From an uncultured Bacilli bacterium (GTDB lineage Bacteria; Bacillota_I; Bacilli_A; RFN20; CAG-826), in assembly GCA_944349595.1 (NCBI GenBank), contig CALVNF010000001.1, positions 62,001-126,000 of the forward strand: a DNA stretch of 64,000 nucleotides. The letters run 5' to 3'. The translations under genes and the position numbers were made by a program. Shown here piece by piece: positions 10,168 through 19,339 of this stretch (position 1 is its first letter; each line of letters opens with the position of its first letter). A model generated the notes under the pieces. The model did no database searches. It was not told the origin of the DNA and saw only the letters and a program-made list of their open reading frames with translations.

Positions 10168-10652
10168 TTAGAGACGTTTTATATAATTTATTTTATCTTT
10201 ATTATATTTTTTTAACTTATATTTGCATATTAACAAATAAATCTCTAATACAAAAAATATTTATTTTTAATTTACATTCTAAAAGTAAAAAATTTTACCA
10301 CAGCTATTCTAAATTAAAATGTTTAAATTGGATTTTTTAAAAATAATATACTTAAAATACTTAAAATGATTTTGCATTAAACTTGACTGTTTAATCGAAA
10401 CACCTAAAAATTAAGTTTGTGCTTTTCTTTCTGTAAGTTATTTAGGTTAAATTTGGGTTTTATTTTAACTTTTTTATTTAAAATTTTTTTATTAATTTTT
10501 TCTTTGCCATTTTTTCATTACTGATAATATACAAAATTTAAATTTAAAAAATTGCAATTACTTTATTATTTAACAAGTTTTAAAATTTTTTATTAAATAC
10601 AAATATTGACTAATTCTAATAATTTTGTTTTAATAAAGATGAGGTAGATAAA
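10168..10652. other. AT-rich intergenic spacer, 485 bases
   Basis: No open frame, tRNA-like or known RNA signature was seen here. The stretch is very rich in A and T, with runs of T on the plus strand. ATTAGAG just after the ABC stop and CTCTAAT about 70 bases on could pair, but the loop is long and no U-tract follows directly. Near its right end lies a plausible promoter for the peptidase operon: TTGACT at 10606-10611 and an AT-rich -10 region around 10629-10636. Confidence 0.5.
10606..10645 (+). promoter_or_regulatory. Promoter and ribosome binding site of the secreted-peptidase operon
   Basis: TTGACT (10606-10611) is followed 17-19 bases later by a weak TTTAAT/TAATAA -10 region. GAGGT at 10641-10645 lies 7 bases before the GTG start at 10653. 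This ribosome binding site decides the GTG start. Confidence 0.5.
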
Positions 10653-12002
10653 GTGGTCCAAAATTTGAAATTATTTTTTTCTTATTTAATTATTTTAAAC
10701 ATTTTAGTTATTACTTCTAATAACTCGCTTAATTTATCTAATAATAAAAATTTTTATTTAACAAAAACCCATAATTCTCAAATCATTGGAGAGTTCGGAG
10801 GTAACCCTTTTGACGATTTTGATCCTACAAAACCACCAGATATTCATAAAAATTTTGAACAAAGCGATTTTGATTTTAGAAATAAATCTCGCTCATATAC
10901 AGGAAATATAAATTTACCTTTTTACTATAATCCAGCTTATACTTTCAATTATTTTAAGAATATTTCTGATCATATTCCTTACAATAATTTTGATGAATGT
11001 GGGTATGTTTCTTTAACAATGCTTTTATCCTATTACGATTCGTATTGGAACGACAGAATCGTTAACGATATCTATGATTCGCCAATTCTTATAGAATCTA
11101 TGGATGATAATAATTTTGATGATTCGCCAGGTGTAAAAATTTATAACAATATAAATAGAAACGATTTCACAAAAAACGAATATATAAATTTAATGATAAG
11201 CCAAAAAGAATATAATTTTACCGGTTTTCTTTTTGATTTAGCTCAAAAAAATTATTTAAATCAAAATTTTTATGAAAATTTTAATTTAATGATTCAGTAT
11301 GACGAAAACAATCAACCTATTGAAAAACTTACTCTTGGATTGTCAATATATGGCTTTGTTTCACTGATTCAAAGATATCTATATGAAACAAATTTTTCAT
11401 CATATTTTGACATTAATTTTAGATATTATAATCAATTAGATTTTTCTAATTTTTTAGAAAACAAATATTCTTATATCGAAAAAAACAATAATGTTATGAA
11501 TATTATAAAATCTTTAGTAAAAGAAGGTATACCGGTCTTCTCGTGTGGATATCTAAATATCGAAGATTGCTATAATAATATAATTAATTTAGGTCTTGAC
11601 GCAGAAAAAAACCAACCTAGTGCACATTATGTTATTTTTTCATATTATGATGAAGATAATGATGTGCTTTATGCGAATTTTGGATATAGAAATTGGGAAT
11701 TGCAACCTATAACACTTAATAAGTTTGCTGTATCTTCTGCTGGCTATTTAGAGCCTAAAGGAAATTTTTATTTTCCTTCTAACAATTACAAAAAAAATGA
11801 CTCAACTTATAATTCATCAAACCTTGAATCTCATATTCATTCTTCTTATGTATTAGATTCAGGAACAAGTGAACACTTAAGAATTTGTACATGTGGCGGA
11901 TATTATCAATATCATTTTTATGACTCATTATTAGAAGAGAACTTACAAAAATGTTTACTTTGTAAACACAAAAAAATAGCTGGAGATTATATTTATGATT
12001 AA
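10653..12002 (+). CDS. Secreted papain/C39-like cysteine peptidase (putative)
   Basis: A 449-residue protein starting at GTG with a signal-peptide-like hydrophobic stretch at residues ~5-22. A catalytic-Cys type motif, NNFDECGYVSLTMLLSYYD, places Cys116 at the start of a helix. A later SAHYVIFSYYDED motif gives His325, and YANFG gives Asn342. This is the Cys–His–Asn order of C39-like/papain-like peptidases, with GIPVFSCGY before the His as in C39-like folds. The C-terminus holds an H/C-rich module (CTCGG … CLLC) that looks like a small metal-binding fold. It overlaps the next lipoprotein gene by 8 bases and heads a three-gene operon. The substrate is unknown; peptidase activity is inferred from the triad alone. 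Confidence 0.65.
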   Translation: MVQNLKLFFSYLIILNILVITSNNSLNLSNNKNFYLTKTHNSQIIGEFGGNPFDDFDPTKPPDIHKNFEQSDFDFRNKSRSYTGNINLPFYYNPAYTFNYFKNISDHIPYNNFDECGYVSLTMLLSYYDSYWNDRIVNDIYDSPILIESMDDNNFDDSPGVKIYNNINRNDFTKNEYINLMISQKEYNFTGFLFDLAQKNYLNQNFYENFNLMIQYDENNQPIEKLTLGLSIYGFVSLIQRYLYETNFSSYFDINFRYYNQLDFSNFLENKYSYIEKNNNVMNIIKSLVKEGIPVFSCGYLNIEDCYNNIINLGLDAEKNQPSAHYVIFSYYDEDNDVLYANFGYRNWELQPITLNKFAVSSAGYLEPKGNFYFPSNNYKKNDSTYNSSNLESHIHSSYVLDSGTSEHLRICTCGGYYQYHFYDSLLEENLQKCLLCKHKKIAGDYIYD

Positions 12003-12336
12003 AATAAAAAAACTTTTATTACTTTTACCTTTGTTATTTTCTTGTGGAAAAAATTTTAACAATGAGTTTATCAACATTAAAATCAACGAATTAATTTTTA
12101 TAGATTATAATAATTTTTCATATAAAATTACAGAATTAGGTATATTAACAGTAGAAAAGGGATTTGTTATAAATGATATTTATACTGATTTAGGATTATT
12201 TTTTGATTCAAAAGGTCCAATTGGAGGTGGTGAAGCAAATACATGCTTAATTTACACCAATATATCCACTGAACCTTTTATTGAATATGACTACAAACCA
12301 ATATATTCTGACACAATTTTATATATTTTGAGGTGA
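11995..12336 (+). CDS. Small lipoprotein of unknown function
   Basis: 113 residues. The N-terminus MIKIKKLLLLLPLLFSCGK is a lipoprotein signal with lipobox LFSC at Cys17, so the mature protein should be lipid-anchored on the outer face of the membrane. The remaining ~95 residues have alternating hydrophobic residues suggesting beta strands and a GPIGGGEA loop. No family was recognised. It begins inside the 3' end of the peptidase gene, so the two are probably co-translated; a role as its anchor, inhibitor or chaperone is possible but unproven. It ends with TGA. Confidence 0.7.
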   Translation: MIKIKKLLLLLPLLFSCGKNFNNEFINIKINELIFIDYNNFSYKITELGILTVEKGFVINDIYTDLGLFFDSKGPIGGGEANTCLIYTNISTEPFIEYDYKPIYSDTILYILR

Positions 12337-12342
12337 TAACAC

Positions 12343-12738
12343 ATGTGTTTTAAACGATATCTTTTATTATTAATAAACTTCATATTTTTGACAAGTTGTT
12401 CAAATTCATCACCAAAATTAAACATGAATAAAAATCCTCTTTTTGATAACTACAATTATCAAACAACTGAAGGTTATGAACTCTTTTTTATATATTCACC
12501 CAAAAACGATTTAACATTCATAGCATCAATAAATAATAACAGAAATATGATATATCCGATTAATATTAAAAATTTTTTAAAGTCACAAATCTCTTATATA
12601 TTTGATAAATACGAGATTAAACTTAATTCAAATGATTTTGAATGCAACATTTATTTTGATTTAGAAACAAAGCAAGAAATAATTACTCCTATTAAATCAA
12701 GCATGAATATTTATTATAATTTTGAAATAAATAATTAA
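12343..12738 (+). CDS. Small lipoprotein of unknown function
   Basis: 131 residues with a lipoprotein signal, MCFKRYLLLLINFIFLTSC, lipobox LTSC at Cys19. The rest is Asn/Ile-rich and not recognised. A strong ribosome binding site, GAGGTGAT, lies 8 bases before the ATG, overlapping the stop of the preceding lipoprotein gene. It is the third gene of the secreted-peptidase operon and probably acts on the cell surface with it. The following gene is convergent and no strong hairpin lies between them. Confidence 0.68.
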   Translation: MCFKRYLLLLINFIFLTSCSNSSPKLNMNKNPLFDNYNYQTTEGYELFFIYSPKNDLTFIASINNNRNMIYPINIKNFLKSQISYIFDKYEIKLNSNDFECNIYFDLETKQEIITPIKSSMNIYYNFEINN

Positions 12739-12766
12739 AATTAAAAAATATTAGGGTTTTGCAGGG

Positions 12767-14338
12767 TTATTGAATTTCATTATTGGAAAATTCTTTTAAA
12801 TCTGCATATGTTTTATTAAGTTTAGGATATATTTTTTTGTAAACTTTTTTGTATAAATAATTATATTTATTAACAGCTTCTTTTTCTGGTAAAAATTCTT
12901 TTTGATATTTAACCATTTTTTCTTTTGCTTCTTCAGGTGTTTTAAAAATTCCTAAAGAATAAAAACCAGCCATTGCAGCTCCTAAAGTTGACGATTCAGT
13001 TGTCTGAATTTTTTTAACTTTTTCATTAAATATGTTTGCAACAATTTGACAAATAATATCATTTTTACTACCACCACCAGAAACTACTAAATAGTCAACT
13101 TTATGATAGTGAATTCTTTTTTGAATTGTTTCCAAACCTTCTTTTAAAGCAAAACAAATTCCTTCAATAATTGCACGATATAAATGATATTTTGTGTGAT
13201 AATCTGAAAATCCAATAACAACTCCACGCGCATTTGGCCTTTTTAATCCAGGTCCCCAATATGGTTGTAAAACCAATCCATTACTTCCAGGTTCAATGTT
13301 TAGAATTTTTGTATCTAGTATTTCTTCAACACTAATATCTTTAATCTTTGCTTCAGCTTGTTCTTTTTCAGCAAATTCACTAATAAACCATTTTAGCATC
13401 CAAAAACCACGATAAATTTGAACTTCTAAGTTATAAATATCTTTATAAGCGCCTAAATAACCTGGTAAAAAAGCTTCCGGTTCATGATATCTTTTACTTG
13501 GAACATCAACTGTACAAGCAGTTCCAAAACTTAAAGCAATTTGATCTGGTTTTAAGCAACCATTTCCAAAACACTCACATGCTTTATCACTTCCAGAAGC
13601 AAATAGTGGCAATCCTTCAGGAATTCCCGTTTCAAATGAGCATTTTTTTGTTATGTGTCCAATAATATCTCCAACTTTTACTAGTGGACAAAGTTTTGAA
13701 TTTGGTATTTGAAAGACGGTGTTTCTCATGCTTCCATCTTTATACCAAGTTCCTTTTTTAAAATTAATTGGATAATGACCAACCGCATTTGCAGCAGAAT
13801 CAACTAATTTTCCAGTTAATCTATAATTCCAATAAGCAGTTAGTGGTACATAATATTTAATTTTTTCCCAATTTTCTTTTTCGTTTTCTTGTAACCAAAT
13901 TGCAGGAGTTCTTTTTCGGTTATAAATAACTGTTGGCATCATCCCAACAATTGAAAAAATTAATTCATAATGAAATGGTATATTTTTTTCTAATTTTGCA
14001 CTTCTTTGATCAAGCCATAAAATACTTGGTCTTACAACATTAAAATCTTTATCTAAAAGTGCAGCCGTATCTCTAAAGGCGCATAAAACAACGCCTTTAC
14101 ATTTATTTAACTCTTTTTCATTGCTTTTTTTAATTATTTGACAACTTTCAGCAATTTTATCGTAATAAAAGTTTGGATATTGTTCAACATATCCGTTTTT
14201 CGGTGAAAAATATGGATCTTTATAAACGTTTTTATGAATTGCAATTGTTTCACCTTTATCGTCAACGATTGAAACTTTTAACGATTGAGTTCCAACATCA
14301 ATTACTAATATTAAATTATTTTCTTCTATGTTTTGCAT
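12767..14338 (-). CDS. FGGY-family carbohydrate kinase
   Basis: A 523-residue sugar kinase of the xylulokinase/gluconokinase type. The ATP-binding phosphate 1 motif LVIDVGTQSLKVSIVD is at residues ~10-25; WLDQRS, ASGSDKACECFGNG and the C-terminal VVSGGGSKND match the FGGY pattern. The substrate cannot be read from the sequence, and no sugar transporter or isomerase is adjacent. It is divergent from ppdK. On the minus strand a TATCAT box ends 6 bases before the ATG and there is no Shine-Dalgarno sequence, so the mRNA may be leaderless. Confidence 0.88.
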   Translation of the reverse strand: MQNIEENNLILVIDVGTQSLKVSIVDDKGETIAIHKNVYKDPYFSPKNGYVEQYPNFYYDKIAESCQIIKKSNEKELNKCKGVVLCAFRDTAALLDKDFNVVRPSILWLDQRSAKLEKNIPFHYELIFSIVGMMPTVIYNRKRTPAIWLQENEKENWEKIKYYVPLTAYWNYRLTGKLVDSAANAVGHYPINFKKGTWYKDGSMRNTVFQIPNSKLCPLVKVGDIIGHITKKCSFETGIPEGLPLFASGSDKACECFGNGCLKPDQIALSFGTACTVDVPSKRYHEPEAFLPGYLGAYKDIYNLEVQIYRGFWMLKWFISEFAEKEQAEAKIKDISVEEILDTKILNIEPGSNGLVLQPYWGPGLKRPNARGVVIGFSDYHTKYHLYRAIIEGICFALKEGLETIQKRIHYHKVDYLVVSGGGSKNDIICQIVANIFNEKVKKIQTTESSTLGAAMAGFYSLGIFKTPEEAKEKMVKYQKEFLPEKEAVNKYNYLYKKVYKKIYPKLNKTYADLKEFSNNEIQ

Positions 14339-14448
14339 ATAAATATGATAATTTATATGAAGTTATTTTTCTATAACAAAATTATTATAAATTATGATAA
14401 AATATTAGCGGTTTAAAGAAGATTTAACCTAGGAGGAAATTAAATTAA

Positions 14449-17094
14449 ATGGCAAATAAAAAATATGTTTACCAATTTGATGAAGCTTATGGTTTAGGTA
14501 AAGAACTTCTTGGTGGAAAAGGTGCTGGTTTAGCAGAAATGACACATATTGGTGTCCCAATTCCAGAAGGTTTTACAATTACAACTGAAGCATGTAATTT
14601 ATATTATCAAGATGGTAAAAAATTAAACGACAAAATTATTAAAGAAATTTATGATGCAATGAGTGTTCTTGAAAAGAAAACAGGTAAAGTTTTCGGCGGA
14701 ACTCATAATCCATTATTAGTTTCAGTTAGATCTGGTGCTAGAGTTTCTATGCCAGGTATGATGGATACAATTTTAAATTTAGGTTTAAATGATGAAACTG
14801 TTGCTGCTTTAGCAAAAGAAACAAACAATGAAAGATTTGCATTTGACTCATATCGTAGATTTATCTTAATGTTTACAAACATTGCAAAAGGACATCCAAG
14901 AACCGCAATGGATCAAATGTTAGATCAATTAAAAGAAAGCAAAGGTTATAAATTAGATACTGAAGTAACTGCTGATGAATTAAAAGAATTAGTCAAACAA
15001 TACAAAGCATATTATAAAAAAGTATTTAATGAAGACTTCCCAATAGATCCAAAAGTTCAATTAATTGAAGCTGTTACAGCTGTTTTTAGATCATGGGATA
15101 ACCCAAGAGCAAATACTTATAGACAAATGAATTCTATTCCGTATGAATGGGGTACAGCTGTCAATGTTCAATCAATGGCTTTCGGTAATAAGGGCGAAAC
15201 AAGTGGTACTGGTGTTGCATTCTCAAGATCTCCAGCTACTGGTGAAAATAAAATTTTTGCTGAATATTTACCAAATGCTCAAGGTGAAGATGTCGTCGCA
15301 GGTATTAGAACTCCACTTCACATTGAAGAATTAAATGAAAGAATGCCAGAAGTCTATCAACAATTTGTAAAAACTATCAAATTAATGGAAAACCATTATA
15401 AAGATATGCAAGATATGGAATTTACAGTTGAAGATGGAAAATTATATTTCTTACAAACAAGAAATGGTAAAAGAACTGCTGCTGCAGCTTTAAAAATTGC
15501 TTGGGATTTATGCGATGAAGGAATTATCGATGAAGAAGAAGCGGTTATGAGAGTTGAACCTGGAGCACTTGATAGTTTATTACACCCTACATTTGATCCA
15601 GCTGCATTAAAAGCTACTACTCCAGTTGCAAAAGGTTTACCTGCATCTCCAGGCGCTGCTACTGGCCACATTGCATTTACAGCAAAAGAAGCTGAAGAAA
15701 GACATTCTAAAGGAGAAAAAGTTTTATTAGTTAGAGCTGAAACATCTCCAGAAGATATCGAAGGTATGGTCGCTTCAGAAGGTATCTTAACAATGAGAGG
15801 TGGTATGACAAGCCACGCTGCTGTTGTTGCAAGAGGTATGGGAAAATGCTGTGTTTCTGGTTGTAGTTCAATTCTTGTTGATGAAGAAAAAGAAACCGTT
15901 ACAATCGATGGAAAAGTATACGGACCAAAAGATACATTATCAATTGATGGAAACACAGGTAATGTATATGCTGGTGACATTAAGAAAGTTGATGCAGACA
16001 TTTCATCTGGTTACTTTGCAAGAATGATGAAAGCCGCAGATAAATATAGAACACTTAAAGTTAGAGCAAATGCTGATGTTCCACGTGATGCAAAACAAGC
16101 TGCTGCATTTGGTGCAGAAGGAATTGGACTTTGTAGAACTGAACATATGTTCTTTGATAAAGATAGAATCTTCCATATGAGAAAAATGATTTTATCTGAT
16201 ACAGTTGAACAAAGAGAAGCTGCTTTAAATGAATTACTTCCATATCAAAGAGATGATTTCTATCACTTATATATGGAAATGAATGGAATGAATGTTAATG
16301 TTAGATTATTAGATCCACCTCTACATGAATTCTTACCACAAGAAGAAGAAAAGATTGAAGAATTAGCAAAAGCATTAAATAAATCAGTTGCTGATATTAA
16401 AGGTAGAATCGAACACTTACATGAATTCAATCCAATGATGGGCCACAGAGGTTGTAGATTAGACGTTTCTTATCCAGAAATTGCTAGAATGCAAGCAACC
16501 GCAATTATTACTGCAGCTCTTAAAGCTCAAAAAGATTTAGGTAAAGAATTACATCCTGAAATTATGATTCCATTAACATTAGATATTAAAGAATTTAAAT
16601 ATGTTAAAGGATTAATTTGTGAAACAGCTGATAAATTAATTAAAGAAGCTGGTGAAAAACTTGATTACCACGTTGGTACAATGATTGAAATTCCTCGTGC
16701 TGCATTATTAGCAGGCGAAATCGCTACTGAAGCTGAATTCTTCTCATTTGGTACAAATGACTTAACTCAAATGACATTTGGATTCTCAAGAGATGATGCT
16801 GGTAAATTCTTACCAGATTACTACTCAAAGAAAATCTTAGAACAAGATCCATTCCAACACGTTGATACAAAAGGTGTCGGAAAATTAATTAAAATGGCTG
16901 TAACTGATGGAAAAGCTGCAAATCCAAAATTACATTGTGGTGTTTGTGGTGAACACGGTGGCGATCCACTTTCCATTCAATTCTTCCAAGAAGCTGGTTT
17001 AGACTACGTTTCTTGTTCCCCATTTAGAGTTCCAGTTGCAAGATTAGCTGCTGCTCAAGCTGCAATTACTCAAAAAAGAAAACACAGTAAATAA
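14449..17094 (+). CDS. ppdK: Pyruvate, phosphate dikinase
   Basis: An 881-residue PPDK that interconverts PEP, AMP and PPi with pyruvate, ATP and Pi. Visible: the N-terminal nucleotide-binding domain (GGKGAGLAEM near 23-32, SVRSGARVSMPGMM near 90); the phosphohistidine domain with TSHAAVVARGMG near 455; and the C-terminal barrel with the catalytic Cys in GVCGEHGGDP near 833. A strong AGGAGG ribosome binding site precedes the ATG and an extended -10 (TGATAAAAT, 14395-14403) lies upstream. Codons are biased toward those of highly expressed genes. Organisms of this lineage often use PPDK in PPi-linked glycolysis; that is family knowledge. Confidence 0.97.
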   Translation: MANKKYVYQFDEAYGLGKELLGGKGAGLAEMTHIGVPIPEGFTITTEACNLYYQDGKKLNDKIIKEIYDAMSVLEKKTGKVFGGTHNPLLVSVRSGARVSMPGMMDTILNLGLNDETVAALAKETNNERFAFDSYRRFILMFTNIAKGHPRTAMDQMLDQLKESKGYKLDTEVTADELKELVKQYKAYYKKVFNEDFPIDPKVQLIEAVTAVFRSWDNPRANTYRQMNSIPYEWGTAVNVQSMAFGNKGETSGTGVAFSRSPATGENKIFAEYLPNAQGEDVVAGIRTPLHIEELNERMPEVYQQFVKTIKLMENHYKDMQDMEFTVEDGKLYFLQTRNGKRTAAAALKIAWDLCDEGIIDEEEAVMRVEPGALDSLLHPTFDPAALKATTPVAKGLPASPGAATGHIAFTAKEAEERHSKGEKVLLVRAETSPEDIEGMVASEGILTMRGGMTSHAAVVARGMGKCCVSGCSSILVDEEKETVTIDGKVYGPKDTLSIDGNTGNVYAGDIKKVDADISSGYFARMMKAADKYRTLKVRANADVPRDAKQAAAFGAEGIGLCRTEHMFFDKDRIFHMRKMILSDTVEQREAALNELLPYQRDDFYHLYMEMNGMNVNVRLLDPPLHEFLPQEEEKIEELAKALNKSVADIKGRIEHLHEFNPMMGHRGCRLDVSYPEIARMQATAIITAALKAQKDLGKELHPEIMIPLTLDIKEFKYVKGLICETADKLIKEAGEKLDYHVGTMIEIPRAALLAGEIATEAEFFSFGTNDLTQMTFGFSRDDAGKFLPDYYSKKILEQDPFQHVDTKGVGKLIKMAVTDGKAANPKLHCGVCGEHGGDPLSIQFFQEAGLDYVSCSPFRVPVARLAAAQAAITQKRKHSK

Positions 17095-17116
17095 TTAAAA
17101 GTTATTTATAAAAACA

Positions 17117-17148
17117 AAAGATGAATCTAACAAGATTCATCTTTTTTT
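17117..17148. terminator. Intrinsic terminator between ppdK and ispE
   Basis: A perfect 12-base stem, AAAGATGAATCT (17117-17128) and AGATTCATCTTT (17133-17144), with loop AACA and a following T-run. It lies between convergent genes. The A-run on the left side allows some function on the minus strand too. Confidence 0.85.
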
Positions 17149-17160
17149 ATTAGTGTTTTT

Positions 17161-18012
17161 TTAAATTACTTTTGTTAACTCGATTTGATAATTTTGATAA
17201 TATTTTTTTAATATTTTATATAAGAATCGCTTATTTTTGCCTAAAACAAATAAACAACTTCCAGATCCACTCATTGCAACCAAATCAACTTTTTCTTCAT
17301 TAATTAATCTATTTTTAATTTTTTCAATATCGGGGCACAATTCAATTGCAGGAATTTCAAGCCCATTATAAATTTCATTTTTTAATGCTTCAAAATCGCC
17401 GCAATTATAATCATTTAATATTTTGTCGTAATTAATGTTTTTGTCTTTTAAATTCATTTCATCATATTTTGCATAAACTTTTTCTGTACTTAATCCAGCT
17501 TTAGGTTTGATTAATAAAACATAATATTTTGAATAATTATCAATAGGGGTAACTTTTTCTCCAATTCCTTCAGCTAAACACATCTTATTATATAAAAAGA
17601 AGGGAACATCAGAGCCAACTTTTAGACAAATATCAATTAAATCTTCTTTTTTAATATCTAAATTTAATAATTTTATAATACCTAATAAAACATTTGCTGC
17701 ATCACTAGATCCGCCACCTAAACCAGCTGATACAAATATTCTTTTGTAAATTGTGACATTAAAATTTTCTTTAATATTATATTTTTCTTTAAATAATTTA
17801 ATAGCAGTAGTTACAGAGTTAAATTTATCACCATTCAAATCAAAAGAATCATAAGTTACATAAGATTCTGTATCATCTTTTAATAATTTAATCTCAATTG
17901 TATCATGTAAATTTAAAGGTATCATTAAAGATTTAATTTCATGATATTCATTATCTTGTTTTTTTATTACATTTAAAGTTAAATTTATTTTTGCATTTGC
18001 TTGTACTATCAT
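17161..18012 (-). CDS. ispE: 4-(cytidine 5'-diphospho)-2-C-methyl-D-erythritol kinase
   Basis: A 283-residue GHMP kinase of the MEP isoprenoid pathway. The N-terminus ANAKINLTLNVIKK, the phosphate-binding loop SAGLGGGSSDAANVL near residues 91-106 and the late MSGSGSCLF motif are diagnostic for IspE. Its presence shows that isopentenyl diphosphate is made by the non-mevalonate route, which separates this organism from most Mycoplasma. It is the last gene of a minus-strand run behind rsmA, as in Bacillus (ksgA–ispE vicinity), and ends next to the terminator shared with ppdK. Confidence 0.95.
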   Translation of the reverse strand: MIVQANAKINLTLNVIKKQDNEYHEIKSLMIPLNLHDTIEIKLLKDDTESYVTYDSFDLNGDKFNSVTTAIKLFKEKYNIKENFNVTIYKRIFVSAGLGGGSSDAANVLLGIIKLLNLDIKKEDLIDICLKVGSDVPFFLYNKMCLAEGIGEKVTPIDNYSKYYVLLIKPKAGLSTEKVYAKYDEMNLKDKNINYDKILNDYNCGDFEALKNEIYNGLEIPAIELCPDIEKIKNRLINEEKVDLVAMSGSGSCLFVLGKNKRFLYKILKKYYQNYQIELTKVI

Positions 18013-18027
18013 AACCTTTTTAATATA

Positions 18028-18792
18028 TCATTTTTTTAATTCTAAATAAATATTTAATAATTCATTATTCAATAAATCTTCAGGTCTACCTAATTTTGAA
18101 ATATTAAATTTCTCCAGCAATTCTTCAATTTTTTCTTTTTTATAAAATTTAATTAAATTATTTATTAAAGTTTTTCGTTTACTAGAAAAACATTTTAATA
18201 AGAAGTTGTAATAATCTTTACAATCAATATCTATTTTATTTGGAATTAATTCAAAAACAACGCTTGAAACATTTGGAACAGGATAAAAATTATTTTTTGA
18301 AACCTTATATAATAAGGATGAAGCGAAAAATGTTTTTAAAATTATACTAATTGGAGTTTTTTCTTCTTTTTTTGAAGCTACAATTATTCTTTTATATGCA
18401 TCTTCTTGAATCATTAAAACTATTTGATTTATATTTTTATAATCTAATGCTAATTTTAATAAAATATCACTAGTTATATAATATGGAATATTTCCAATAA
18501 TATATTTATATTTTGAAATATCTAATTTTAAGAAATTTCCCTGCAAAACTTGAATATTTTTATATTTATTTTTTAATTTTTGAACATAAAATTCATCAAT
18601 TTCTACACAATAAAAATTATCTTTATATTTATCATATAAATATTTAGAAATTGCTCCATCGCCAGGACCAATTTCTAAGATTAAAGAATTATCATCTTTA
18701 ACTTTTAATGAATTTACTATATTTTTGCATAAATCTTCGTTAATTAAGAAGTTTTGTCCATATTTTTTCTTATAAATATTATCTTCATTCAT
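18028..18792 (-). CDS. rsmA: 16S rRNA (adenine1518/1519-N6) dimethyltransferase KsgA
   Basis: A 254-residue SAM-dependent rRNA methyltransferase. KKYGQNFLINEDL at the N-terminus, the SAM motif ILEIGPGDGAISKYL and the catalytic NIPYYI motif are all present. It dimethylates two adjacent adenines in helix 45 late in 30S assembly. It starts one base after the rnmV stop and has a GAAGAGATGA ribosome binding site within rnmV. The tatD–rnmV–rsmA order is the conserved Firmicutes cluster. Confidence 0.96.
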   Translation of the reverse strand: MNEDNIYKKKYGQNFLINEDLCKNIVNSLKVKDDNSLILEIGPGDGAISKYLYDKYKDNFYCVEIDEFYVQKLKNKYKNIQVLQGNFLKLDISKYKYIIGNIPYYITSDILLKLALDYKNINQIVLMIQEDAYKRIIVASKKEEKTPISIILKTFFASSLLYKVSKNNFYPVPNVSSVVFELIPNKIDIDCKDYYNFLLKCFSSKRKTLINNLIKFYKKEKIEELLEKFNISKLGRPEDLLNNELLNIYLELKK

Positions 18793-18793
18793 A

Positions 18794-19339
18794 TTATTTC
18801 ATCTCTTCCATGGCTTTTTTTAAATCACTTAAACTTATATGTAATTGATTAATTCTTTTAATAAATAATTTGTTATTACAATAATCAAAATTAAAATAAT
18901 TTGATAAATAATTTCTAGTTTTTTGATTGGTTATATTTAAGTTTAATAAATCTTTCAATTTAATATTTTCATCATATTTAAAATAATTATCTAATAATTT
19001 TAAATCTTTTAATTTTAAAATAACCTCGTTTTTATCGGCTTCAGCAACTCCAACTTTCTTCTTTTTAATACAATTTTCTTTATTTAAAAAACAATTATAA
19101 CAACCTTCAATATAATTATTTATTTTATTTCTTATCATTTTCCCAGGGGTATCTGGATCAGTTAAAATTATTATTTTATTGCCTCTATTTTTTAAATTTT
19201 TAATAAAATTTAATGTTTGCTGACTAATTTCAGAACCGTTTGTCATAATAAAATTAGATTCTATGAACGAGGATAAAAAATCTACGTCAGATTTCCCTTC
19301 AACTACAATATAACCATCAATTTTAACTTTACTTTCCAT
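18794..19339 (-). CDS. rnmV: Ribonuclease M5
   Basis: A 181-residue Toprim-domain endonuclease that matures 5S rRNA in Firmicutes. The Toprim Glu is in IVVEGKSDVDF and the metal-binding DxD in IILTDPDTPGKMIR near residues 57-70. A Cys-rich stretch, CYNCFLNKENC, sits where the family has a similar segment. It is placed directly between tatD and rsmA, as in Bacillus, which supports M5 over other small Toprim proteins. Confidence 0.93.
   Translation of the reverse strand: MESKVKIDGYIVVEGKSDVDFLSSFIESNFIMTNGSEISQQTLNFIKNLKNRGNKIIILTDPDTPGKMIRNKINNYIEGCYNCFLNKENCIKKKKVGVAEADKNEVILKLKDLKLLDNYFKYDENIKLKDLLNLNITNQKTRNYLSNYFNFDYCNNKLFIKRINQLHISLSDLKKAMEEMK

Noticed and set aside
15396..16001. Long antisense open frame (201 codons) inside ppdK
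   Set aside because: It is the shadow of the strongly codon-biased ppdK gene on the other strand; no ribosome binding site and no family-like sequence.
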